DNA of 38,098 nucleotides from a bacterium (GTDB lineage: Bacteria > Verrucomicrobiota > Verrucomicrobiia > Limisphaerales > J093). The position numbers and the translations under genes were made by a program. The stretch covers positions 1 to 38,098 of the forward strand of contig JAKANS010000040.1 of assembly GCA_021823625.1 (NCBI GenBank). The letters run 5' to 3'. The notes beneath the pieces are model-generated. The model worked only from the letters and a program-made list of their open reading frames with translations. It made no database searches and was not told where the DNA came from. Of the stretch, positions 23,470 to 30,882 are shown piece after piece; position 1 is the first letter of the stretch, and the number at the start of each line of letters is the position of its first letter.

Positions 23470-24441
23470 ATGCCGGACGATTACCGCGTCGTTGTTGTCA
23501 GCGACATCCATTATGCCAGCGAGGGCGAGCAAGCCCGACGCGGCTACGAGGCCAGGGTGATCCAGAACTGGTCGCAGAAGCTTTTCGTGCGACTGTTCCG
23601 GCAGTTCATCTGGCTGAAGGATCCGTTGGGACACAACCACCTGCTGGACCGCTTCCTTGCCGCCGCCGGTGCGGGGGACCTGGTCGTCGTCAACGGCGAT
23701 TACTCCTGCGACTCCGCCTTTGTCGGGCTGAGCGACGACGCGGCGTTCGCGAGTGCGCAATTCGTGCTTGGCCGTTTGCGCGAACGCTTTGCCGACCGCC
23801 TGGTGGCGGGGTTTGGTGACCACGAATTGGGCAAGACCAGCCTGTTCGGCGGCGTGGGCGGTTTGCGGCTCGCGAGCTGGGAGCGGTCATGCGGCGAACT
23901 GGGCCTGGAGCCGTTCTGGCGTCGCGAGCTGGGGCCGTGGGTGTTGTTGGGGGTGGTGTCGTCCTTGATCGCCTTGCCGGTCTTCGGGCCGGATACCCTG
24001 CCGGCTGAGCGCGCGGGCTGGGAGGCACTCCGGGCGGCGCATCTGGCCCGCATTCGCGAGGCGTTCGCGGGGTTGCGTCCGGACCAGCGCGTGGTGTTGT
24101 TTTGTCACGACCCGACCGCGGTGCCGTTTCTTTGGCGCGAGCCTGAGGTGAGGTCGCGTCTCGACCAACTGGAACGCACCATCATCGGTCACTTGCACAC
24201 GCCGCTGATTCTGTGGAAAAGCCGCTTGCTGGCGGGCATGCCCCCAATCGGTTTCCTGGGCAACTCCGTGCGGCGGATGACCACGGCCCTGAACGAGGCG
24301 CGGTACTGGCGGAACTTCAAGGTGACGCTTTGCCATTCCCTGGCGGGTTGCCAGTTGCTCAAGGACGGCGGCTTTGGGGAACTGCGCCTGCGAGCCGACG
24401 GGACTGCCGCGCAGTGGCGGGTCCACCCGCTGCCGTGGTGA
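23470..24441 (+). CDS. Cytoplasmic calcineurin-like metallophosphoesterase
   Basis: The 323-residue protein has the metallophosphatase motif series: SDIHY (Asp12, His14), NGDYSCD (Asp77), then GDHE at 116-119, FCHDPTA and GHLHTP. The usual GNH(D/E) motif has Asp in place of Asn here; since that Asn normally binds the second metal, the change may alter activity. No signal peptide is present. The frame opens upstream at 23242, overlapping the divergent OmpA-like gene; ATG 23470 matches the start of the conserved domain. The substrate is unknown. Confidence 0.85.
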   Translation: MPDDYRVVVVSDIHYASEGEQARRGYEARVIQNWSQKLFVRLFRQFIWLKDPLGHNHLLDRFLAAAGAGDLVVVNGDYSCDSAFVGLSDDAAFASAQFVLGRLRERFADRLVAGFGDHELGKTSLFGGVGGLRLASWERSCGELGLEPFWRRELGPWVLLGVVSSLIALPVFGPDTLPAERAGWEALRAAHLARIREAFAGLRPDQRVVLFCHDPTAVPFLWREPEVRSRLDQLERTIIGHLHTPLILWKSRLLAGMPPIGFLGNSVRRMTTALNEARYWRNFKVTLCHSLAGCQLLKDGGFGELRLRADGTAAQWRVHPLPW

Positions 24442-24450
24442 GCGGCTCGC

Positions 24451-25359
24451 TCAAGGTTGGCCGGGCAAGGCCGGCGGGCCGCCGCCGCCGCCGAAGCCGG
24501 GGACCGGCGGCGGTGGCGGCAGTTGGATGCCTTGTAGGGCTGCGACTCGTTCCTGTTCGCGCAGGAGGATCATCTGTTGCTCCGACGTCAGGCCCGGCGC
24601 GGACTGAGTTTGTGGCATTCCCGCCGAGCCTTGCCCGACTCCGGCGCCCCGGTTCCCGAGGCGGGTTGGCCGAACGGGCATGGAACCCACGCCGGCGCGG
24701 AAGGCGCTGCTGCCAGCCTGGATGGTCGGGGGCGCAAAACCGACGTGGGGGGAGTTGATAACCAGGCCGGGAGCGCCCGGCATCCCGGGTCGAGCCAGGC
24801 CGGGCAGTCCGCCGGCCAGGACCAGGTTGGTGGGCGGAAGAATGCCGTTCTTGACGAAATCGAGTTTCAGGTCCAGCCCGCCGTAATTCACCCGGACCGT
24901 CCGGGCCTTGGCGTCGATTTCAAGCACCTCGAGGTTGGTGATCGACCGGTCGCGCTCGCCTTCGCGGACGAGGTCGGAAAGGATGTTCGTCCTGCCGTCG
25001 TTTAAGGAGAACATCGCCCGCTTGCCCATCAGGGTGGTGATGCCGGTGAGTTTCAGCGCGCCGACGTTTACAGGCGGATTGGTCTCTTGCGGCGGGGGTG
25101 GCGGGGGGGGCGGATCTTTCAGACCGAAGGCATTGCGGATGATGATGGCTTGGTACGGATTCGCGGGGTTCGCCGGGGCAGGCGATTGGCTCGCGTCCGT
25201 GGGGTTCGCCCCGGTGCCGGCATCCGGCGAATCCTCGCTGCCATTGTCCTCCGCGGCGGCGGGCAGGACAGCCGGAGGTTCCCCCGGGGTAATGGCGTGC
25301 AACTGCGCCGCCAGCAGGAAGGCGCCACATCCAAACAACAAGTTTCGGAGACTTCGCAT
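24451..25359 (-). CDS. Secreted protein with a GspC/PilP-like middle region
   Basis: The 302-residue product begins with a signal peptide (about 1-22). An Asp/Ala/Pro-rich linker and the segment NPYQAIIIRNAFGL follow, then a run of eight prolines. A beta-rich part comes next (LKLTGITTLMGKRAMFSL, then VLEIDAKARTVRVNYGG and LKLDFVKNG) that recalls the small beta domain of type II secretion GspC and type IV pilus PilP. The C-terminal third is low-complexity Gly/Pro/Gln. No secretion or pilus genes adjoin, so the role is inferred weakly. The frame extends to a GTG at 25392; ATG 25359 gives a better signal peptide. It converges on the phosphoesterase gene with 9 nt between stops. Confidence 0.7.
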   Translation of the reverse strand: MRSLRNLLFGCGAFLLAAQLHAITPGEPPAVLPAAAEDNGSEDSPDAGTGANPTDASQSPAPANPANPYQAIIIRNAFGLKDPPPPPPPPQETNPPVNVGALKLTGITTLMGKRAMFSLNDGRTNILSDLVREGERDRSITNLEVLEIDAKARTVRVNYGGLDLKLDFVKNGILPPTNLVLAGGLPGLARPGMPGAPGLVINSPHVGFAPPTIQAGSSAFRAGVGSMPVRPTRLGNRGAGVGQGSAGMPQTQSAPGLTSEQQMILLREQERVAALQGIQLPPPPPVPGFGGGGGPPALPGQP

Positions 25360-25457
25360 CGATTCCAGAAGCCAGATTGCCGAGTCAAACACCGATCCGG
25401 GTCAATAGTTGCTTCATCGCCGGCCGGGCGTGCGCGGAACTCGGGCGGGCCGGCCCG

Positions 25458-26357
25458 TCATTTCGCAGCGGCGATTTCGGCCTGCACTTCGGCCACCAAC
25501 TGGCCGAGGCGTCGTCCGTATTCGACGTAATTCGCGAGCTGCGCTTCGGCCGATGCCTGTGGCGCTGTCGCGTCGTGGAACACCGTCGTCATGTGCGGCT
25601 CGATCGAAATGCCGCCGTCGTAACCGCGGGCGAGGGCGTCCTTGAGAATGTCGCGGACGCGGCCCTGGCCTTCACCGGGCCAATGGTAGTCGGCGTCGTT
25701 CTTGGTCGGGTTCCAAGTCGCGTCCTTGACGTGGATGTGGATGGTCTGGTCGCGGACAGCGAACCAAAACGCCCACGGATCCTGCTTCGGCCAGGGCCGG
25801 GGCTGCGAGCGGTCGGGGTTGAAGATGGGATTGGCGGTGTCGAAGACCCATTTCAGGCCGGGCACTTCGGCCAGCAACTGGAGCGCGTGCCGCGGGCTCA
25901 TGCCGCCGTGGTTCATGCAGTTTTCGTGAACGGGTTGCAGGCCGGCGTCGAGGAACATCCGGGTCACGTCGCGGACCCGCTCGATGACGATGCCGGGAAT
26001 GGCGTCTTCGTCAGCGGCGGGCTTGAGGCTCATGATGCGCACGAGCTTCGTTCCAAGGCGCTGCATCCGCGGGATCGCGCGCCGCACTTCGTCGAGGGTG
26101 ACCTGGAAGGGCGTTTCAATGGTCTTGGCCCAATTCAGGATCGTGGACCCGAAGCAACAGACCTGCAGACCCGCGTCCTGGAGCCGGCTGGCGACCAGGT
26201 CGAATGCGGCGTCGTCGAGGTCGTGCAAGTTCGCCTTCGGGTAAGGCGCCACTTGGACGGTGCGTGCCTCGATGAATTGCCAGGCCAGTTGCTGGGTGGC
26301 CTGAATCTGCGCGTCGATGGGCGCGCCCGCTTCGTCGCCGATGCCGGTGAGGTACAT
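25458..26357 (-). CDS. Sugar phosphate isomerase/epimerase family protein (TIM barrel)
   Basis: The 299-residue product is an AP-endonuclease-2-like TIM barrel. Metal-ligand candidates are the Glu in PVHENCMNHGG, the Asp in WVFDTANPIF, the His pair in IHIHVKDATW and the Glu in ISIEPHM. Such proteins isomerise or epimerise sugars or inositols, or act as lyases; the substrate is not evident. No signal peptide is seen. The ATG at 26357 gives the typical start (MYLTGIGDEAG). It is a minus-strand singleton between the GspC/PilP-like gene and the transporter gene. Confidence 0.87.
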   Translation of the reverse strand: MYLTGIGDEAGAPIDAQIQATQQLAWQFIEARTVQVAPYPKANLHDLDDAAFDLVASRLQDAGLQVCCFGSTILNWAKTIETPFQVTLDEVRRAIPRMQRLGTKLVRIMSLKPAADEDAIPGIVIERVRDVTRMFLDAGLQPVHENCMNHGGMSPRHALQLLAEVPGLKWVFDTANPIFNPDRSQPRPWPKQDPWAFWFAVRDQTIHIHVKDATWNPTKNDADYHWPGEGQGRVRDILKDALARGYDGGISIEPHMTTVFHDATAPQASAEAQLANYVEYGRRLGQLVAEVQAEIAAAK

Positions 26358-26457
26358 GGTTGGTGCCTTTGTGCGCGTTCAAGGAAGCACAGTTCGCCCC
26401 GGCCTGACAAGTCCGGCCCGCGGTTGCCTCAAAAGCTCAGATGATGGGCGACAAGAG

Positions 26458-27474
26458 TCAACCTTCGGCGGCTTTGGGGCCGGCCTGCGGCACAACGGCG
26501 ACGAGCTCGGTCGGGCCGTGCGGCGGCGGGACGACCGCCAGGACGATGTTGGCGAGGGTGATCAGGCCGCCGCCCGCGAGGAGTTGCCAGGTGACGCGTT
26601 CGTTCGCGTAGTCCACGCCGGCGAACCGCGCCAGCCACGCGGGCAGGAAGAGCACGAGCAGGCTTACGAAAACCGGCTCCGAGCAATAGACCAGGCCCGC
26701 CTGCGTGGCGCTGACATGCGGTTGCCAGCGGTTCATCAACAGGTAGCCGCCGAAGGTGCAAACGCCGACCAGCACGGCCATGAAACTGACCAGCGGCAGC
26801 GTGCTGTACGCGCGGAGCCAGTCCGCGGACGCGTGCGTGGTTCCCATCGCCACCGGCAGCGCGCCCAGGGCCATCACGACGAACATCACCAGCGTGAAGC
26901 GGCTGACGTCGTTGCCCGCGTATCCCGGGCGCTGGAGCCAGAGGATTTGCCCGGTGAACAGCACGGAGCTGATGAGCGTCTCGATTTCGCCGCGGCCCAA
27001 CTGGAATTCCTGCCAGTCGAAATCCGACAGGATCGCCACGCCGGTCATGACCAGGACGCAGCACACGATCACCACGGCCGACGGCCGGCGGCGCTCCCAC
27101 GCGGCGAGTCCCAGTGGGATGATCAGGCAATAGCATTGCGTCAAGAACGCCGACGTGGAGGCGGAGGTGTAGGCCAGCCCGTCCATTTGAAACAACAGGC
27201 CGGCGCTGCCGAAAAGCCCCAAACCGACGCCCTGCCAGCATTCCCGCCGCGTCAGGCCGCGCAGACGGGGCACGGTCCAAATGGCCATCACCGCGGCGGC
27301 CACGCCGAACCGGTACAGCACGCACAGCGAGGACGTGAACCACGAGTTGACGCCGGGCAGGAGTGCCTGCTGGGCGAGCGACATCGTTTTCATGGTGGGA
27401 AAACTCAGCGACCAGAACGCGGTCGAGAGCACCAGCATGGACGTGGCTTTGAGGCGGAGCGCGCGGTCGGTCAT
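26458..27474 (-). CDS. DMT-superfamily transporter (EamA family)
   Basis: The 338-residue protein has about ten hydrophobic segments arranged as two EamA-type repeats of five; signposts are STAFWSLSFPTMK near the N-terminus and SATQAGLVYCSEPVFVSL in the second half. EamA transporters export or exchange small metabolites such as amino acids, nucleotides or sugars; the substrate is unknown. The frame's 22-residue upstream extension is not membrane-like and overlaps the lpxA end, so ATG 27474 is used. It lies 56 nt downstream of lpxA on the same strand and might be read through from the lipid A operon. Confidence 0.85.
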   Translation of the reverse strand: MTDRALRLKATSMLVLSTAFWSLSFPTMKTMSLAQQALLPGVNSWFTSSLCVLYRFGVAAAVMAIWTVPRLRGLTRRECWQGVGLGLFGSAGLLFQMDGLAYTSASTSAFLTQCYCLIIPLGLAAWERRRPSAVVIVCCVLVMTGVAILSDFDWQEFQLGRGEIETLISSVLFTGQILWLQRPGYAGNDVSRFTLVMFVVMALGALPVAMGTTHASADWLRAYSTLPLVSFMAVLVGVCTFGGYLLMNRWQPHVSATQAGLVYCSEPVFVSLLVLFLPAWLARFAGVDYANERVTWQLLAGGGLITLANIVLAVVPPPHGPTELVAVVPQAGPKAAEG

Positions 27475-27530
27475 GAAAGCTGGGGCAGTGCCGGGAGGTC
27501 GCGAGTAAGGCGTTCCGGGGAACGGGAACG

Positions 27531-28298
27531 CTATCGGCAAATGCCGCGCTCGCTCGCACGGACGAAGGCGACCAGGTGCTGGATTTCGGGCAGCGGCGGC
27601 AGGTCCTTCTCGATCCGGGCGAGCGCGTTCGTGATGGTCAAGCCTTCGCGGAACAACAACCGATGCGCCTGTTTGAGCGCCGCCTGCGCCTCGGCCGGGA
27701 CGCCCTGCCGTTCCAGGCCGACCTTGTTCAACGTGCGCGTCACGGCCGGGTTGCCATCGGCGAGCATGAACGGTGGCACGTCCTGCACCACCTTCGAGCA
27801 GCCGCCGATGATCGCCATTCGCCCGATCCGGCAGAATTGGTGCACCGCCGCGAGGCCGCCGACCACGGCGTAGTCTTCCACGGTCACGTGGCCGGCGAGC
27901 GTGGCGACGTTCGACATGATGATGTGGTTCCCGAGCACCACATTGTGCGCGATGTGCGAGTAGGCCAGGATGTGATTATGCGAACCGACGACGGTGACTT
28001 CGCCGTCGCCGGTGGCGCTGTTCACGGTCACCGATTCGCGGAAGGTGTTGAAGTCGCCGATCTGCGTCCGCGTCACGCCGCCCTTCCATTTCAAGTCCTG
28101 CGTTTGCTGGCCGAGACTCGCGAACGGAAAGATTTCGTTGCCCTCGCCCAGGGTAGTGTGGCCGCCGATGACGACGTGCGCGTGCAGCTTGCAGCGGTCG
28201 CCCAAAACGACGTGCGGACCGAGGACGCAGTACGGGCCGATCTCGCAATCCGCGCCCAGTTGCGCGCCGGGTTCGACGATGGCGGTGGGATGAATCAT
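27531..28298 (-). CDS. lpxA: Acyl-ACP--UDP-N-acetylglucosamine O-acyltransferase
   Basis: The 255-residue product is a left-handed parallel beta-helix of hexapeptide repeats (IHPTAIVEPGA, IGPYCVLGPHV, VLGDRCKLHAHVVIG and so on) with a helical C-terminal cap. His118 in AYSHIAHN corresponds to the catalytic base of E. coli LpxA. It transfers a 3-hydroxyacyl chain from ACP to UDP-GlcNAc, the first step of lipid A synthesis. It follows the Clp-fold gene by 17 nt and the lpxC-fabZ gene upstream, the order expected of a lipid A operon, so the cell has a lipopolysaccharide outer membrane. The stop is TAG. Confidence 0.95.
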   Translation of the reverse strand: MIHPTAIVEPGAQLGADCEIGPYCVLGPHVVLGDRCKLHAHVVIGGHTTLGEGNEIFPFASLGQQTQDLKWKGGVTRTQIGDFNTFRESVTVNSATGDGEVTVVGSHNHILAYSHIAHNVVLGNHIIMSNVATLAGHVTVEDYAVVGGLAAVHQFCRIGRMAIIGGCSKVVQDVPPFMLADGNPAVTRTLNKVGLERQGVPAEAQAALKQAHRLLFREGLTITNALARIEKDLPPLPEIQHLVAFVRASERGICR

Positions 28299-28315
28299 GC
28301 GGGAAAGCGGCCGGC

Positions 28316-29353
28316 TCAACTGATGTGGAAGACCGAGGTGCGCGTGCGCTTGCCGAGGCGCTCGACCTTGCGCCAGGTGCTGTGGTCGTTGAGGGTCACC
28401 CAGCGCCGCTCCTCCTTGCGATAATGCCAGTCGCGGTCGGACTGGTAGAAGATCGTGATGTCGCGGCCCTCGATGATGTTGTAGATCTGGCTGTCGTGGT
28501 TGTTGAAGGTGTCGTAGTCGGTGACCGCCCGCTGGCCCATCTCGGAATAGACTTCGTTGAGCTCCAGCAGCAATTCGTTGATCCGCCCCTCCAGCGGCCG
28601 GGCATTCAACCCGATGCGCCGGGCCTCGCGCAGCGTGATGGGGTAGCTGTGCGACGGATACTTCGAGTTGAGCGATTCGCTGATGGCGGCCGCCTTGCGC
28701 GGGTCCTTCAGGTGGTAGGAAAGGATCTCCATGCAGAGCTTCACCGAGAGTGAACTGACCCGGTGCACCGCGCCGATCACCAGCGGGTGGATGTACGGAA
28801 AGATCGCCTGGTAGGGGTTCACGACGTCGCTGCGAACCTCCTTTTGCCAGAGCCGGATGACGCGCATCAACTCGTCCTGGCTGACGCTGACGCGGTCGTT
28901 GTCGCGGTCCAGTGGGGAGAGTTGGTGCGCCAGCGAAGTGTCCACGGCGGAGAGGTGCGCCAGCGGCCCCATCTGAATCTCGTCCGCGCCCAAGGCCAGC
29001 ATGGTGGCGGCGGATTGGCACTCCAAAGGCACGACCGCGACCAGGCGTTGGGCGAACTGGCGGAGCAGGTTCACCAACATCAACGAGGCCTGCCCGGAGC
29101 CGCCGTCGGACTTGATGAACAGCGCGATCTGCTCCTGCGGCCCCAGCCGGCGCAGCACGCCGTAGATGCCCAGCACGTCGTTCTGGCAAACCGAGCCGTT
29201 GTTGGAATTCCAGTAGGTCAGAAACCGGCAGCCCAGCTCGGCTTCGAGCCGGCCGACCAACTTCTGCGTGCGGTCGAACAAGACCGGCGGCAGCTTGATG
29301 CGGACGCGGCGTTTCAAGGGCGGCTCGGAAGGGGGGCTGACGTTCACGGGCAT
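28316..29353 (-). CDS. SDH-family Clp-fold serine protease homologue
   Basis: The 345-residue protein fits the ClpP/crotonase fold of the SDH (serine dehydrogenase proteinase)/SppA-like group. GGSG (84-87) marks the oxyanion-hole loop, and Ser114 in ECQSAATMLALGADEI is the probable nucleophile. The middle and C-terminal parts are mostly helical (for example REARRIGLNARPLEG). No signal peptide or membrane segment is visible, so it is cytoplasmic or membrane-associated. The gene sits between lpxC-fabZ (27 nt gap) and lpxA (17 nt gap), implying co-transcription. LpxC is proteolysed in other bacteria, so a regulatory protease in the operon is a reasonable inference, not shown. Confidence 0.8.
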   Translation of the reverse strand: MPVNVSPPSEPPLKRRVRIKLPPVLFDRTQKLVGRLEAELGCRFLTYWNSNNGSVCQNDVLGIYGVLRRLGPQEQIALFIKSDGGSGQASLMLVNLLRQFAQRLVAVVPLECQSAATMLALGADEIQMGPLAHLSAVDTSLAHQLSPLDRDNDRVSVSQDELMRVIRLWQKEVRSDVVNPYQAIFPYIHPLVIGAVHRVSSLSVKLCMEILSYHLKDPRKAAAISESLNSKYPSHSYPITLREARRIGLNARPLEGRINELLLELNEVYSEMGQRAVTDYDTFNNHDSQIYNIIEGRDITIFYQSDRDWHYRKEERRWVTLNDHSTWRKVERLGKRTRTSVFHIS

Positions 29354-29380
29354 AGACGGTGCGGACGGGTTGGCCGGCGC

Positions 29381-30727
29381 TCAGCGGTCCACCAACATGA
29401 AGGTGACCTCGGCTTCACTGACGACCTCGCCGTCCACGAGGCAGGTGCCTTTGGCCCGGCCGATCTTGCTGCGCGTCTTGGTCAGTTCGACCTCGATGAT
29501 GAGCGTGTCGCCGGGGCGTACCGGCTTGCGCCACTTCACCGACTCGGCCGACATGAAGTACGCCAGCTTCCCGGCGTTTTCGGCCTGGCGCATCATCAGG
29601 ATGCCGGCGACCTGGGCGATCGCCTCCAATTGCAGCACCCCCGGCATGATCGGGTGGCCGGGGAAGTGGCCCTGGAAGTAAGGCTCGTTCGCGGTCACGT
29701 TCTTCATCGCGGCCATCTGGCTGCCCGCGATGCGCGTGACGCGGTCCACCATGAGGAACGGGTAGCGGTGCGGCAACATGCGCTGGACCAGTTCGATGTC
29801 GAGGGTCGCGCCATCCACGACCGGCGATTCGCCCGCCGCGAGCTTCTCGGTGGCCTTCAACGGGGGCGGGGAGAAGGTTTGCGCCGCCAGCAACGGACGT
29901 TGGATCTGCGCCGCGATTTGCCGGCCGAGGGCCACGTTCGCCGCGTGGCTGGGGAGCATGGCCACGACGTGCCCGACCAACGGAACTCCCAGCAGCGCCA
30001 GGTCGCCGAGGATATCGAGCATCTTGTGCCGGACAAATTCGTCCGGGTAGCGCAACGGCTCCGTGGTGAGCACGGCATCTTCGCGGATGACGATCGCGTT
30101 CTGCAGGCTGCCGCCTTCGATGAGGCCGTTCTTGATCAGGTATTCGATCTCCTCGAAAAAGCAGAACGTGCGCGCGTGCGAGAGTTCGCGTCGCCACGTC
30201 TCGGGCGTGACTTCGACACTGAAATACTGGGTGTACCGCCCCTGCCGGTCGGCGCTGGTGCAGGTGACCTTGAGGCGGTCATGCGGGAGAACGGACATCA
30301 ACGATTCGCCCGCCTGGAGTTGGATGGCCTCCGATACCGCGTAACTCTCGCGCGGCTCGCCCTGGGGCACGACGCCCGCCTCGTCCACCATCCGGCAGTA
30401 CTCGCGCGCGCTGCCGTCGGCGATGGGAGGTTCGTTGGCGTCCAGTTCGACGATGGCATTGTCCACGCCACAGCCGGCGAAGGTCGCCAGCACGTGCTCG
30501 ACCGTCTGGACTTTGACGGAGCCGCTGGCGAGGGTGGTCGAGCGGTTGGTGTCCACCACGTGCTCCAACCGGGCCGGGATTTCGGGCTTGCCCTCGAGAT
30601 CGACGCGCCGGAAGCGGATGCCCGCGTTCGCGGGCGCCGGCACGAACCTCATGTTCACCCGGTTCCCGCTGTGCAGGCCGACGCCGGAAAAGCCGATTGG
30701 GTTGCGAAGAGTTTGCTTCTGAACCAC
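29381..30727 (-). CDS. lpxC-fabZ: Bifunctional LpxC deacetylase / FabZ dehydratase
   Basis: The 448-residue fusion joins LpxC (about 1-295) and FabZ (about 305-448). In LpxC the zinc ligands are His78 (VEHVLA), His234 and Asp238 (RHKMLDILGD), with Glu77 and His261 in catalytic positions. It removes acetate from UDP-3-O-acyl-GlcNAc, the committed lipid A step. In FabZ, His354 and Glu368 (GHFPGHP and LQLEA) form the dehydratase dyad, which dehydrates 3-hydroxyacyl-ACP for fatty acid elongation. The two enzymes compete for the same acyl-ACP branch. The fusion is known from Bacteroidota and some PVC bacteria. The start is GTG at 30727, preceded by a promoter 8 nt away. Confidence 0.94.
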   Translation of the reverse strand: MVQKQTLRNPIGFSGVGLHSGNRVNMRFVPAPANAGIRFRRVDLEGKPEIPARLEHVVDTNRSTTLASGSVKVQTVEHVLATFAGCGVDNAIVELDANEPPIADGSAREYCRMVDEAGVVPQGEPRESYAVSEAIQLQAGESLMSVLPHDRLKVTCTSADRQGRYTQYFSVEVTPETWRRELSHARTFCFFEEIEYLIKNGLIEGGSLQNAIVIREDAVLTTEPLRYPDEFVRHKMLDILGDLALLGVPLVGHVVAMLPSHAANVALGRQIAAQIQRPLLAAQTFSPPPLKATEKLAAGESPVVDGATLDIELVQRMLPHRYPFLMVDRVTRIAGSQMAAMKNVTANEPYFQGHFPGHPIMPGVLQLEAIAQVAGILMMRQAENAGKLAYFMSAESVKWRKPVRPGDTLIIEVELTKTRSKIGRAKGTCLVDGEVVSEAEVTFMLVDR

Positions 30728-30735
30728 GCCCGCGG

Positions 30736-30764
30736 ATTAAACGAGCGCTCCGCCGCCTTGGCAA
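30736..30764 (-). promoter_or_regulatory. Promoter of the lipid A operon
   Basis: On the minus strand TTGCCA (30764-30759) is 17 nt from TTTAAT (30741-30736). The GTG start of lpxC-fabZ is 8 nt beyond, giving an essentially leaderless message. Confidence 0.6.
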
Positions 30765-30842
30765 GCCGGGTTTCCCGCACGGCACGCCGCGAAACCACCG
30801 CCGGGTGCCGGCCCGATGGTTCTCGCGGCTGCGGAAACTGAA

Positions 30843-30871
30843 TTGACCTCGGCGGACGGGGACCGACACCA
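30843..30871 (+). promoter_or_regulatory. Possible promoter of the ribose operon
   Basis: TTGACC (30843-30848) is 17 nt from ACACCA (30866-30871), a poor -10 box. It overlaps the first possible ATG (30871) and ends 11 nt before the second (30883), so it favours the second start. Confidence 0.3.
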
Positions 30872-30882
30872 TGTCGCCAGCC

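Noticed and set aside
25090-25125. G-rich run as a possible repeat or quadruplex element
   Set aside because: It encodes the polyproline stretch of the minus-strand secreted protein and needs no other explanation.
28763-30841. Very long plus-strand ORF (692 codons) opposite lpxC-fabZ and the Clp-fold gene
   Set aside because: It is the antisense shadow of strongly supported genes in GC-rich DNA, is His/Arg/Val-rich and has no domain pattern.
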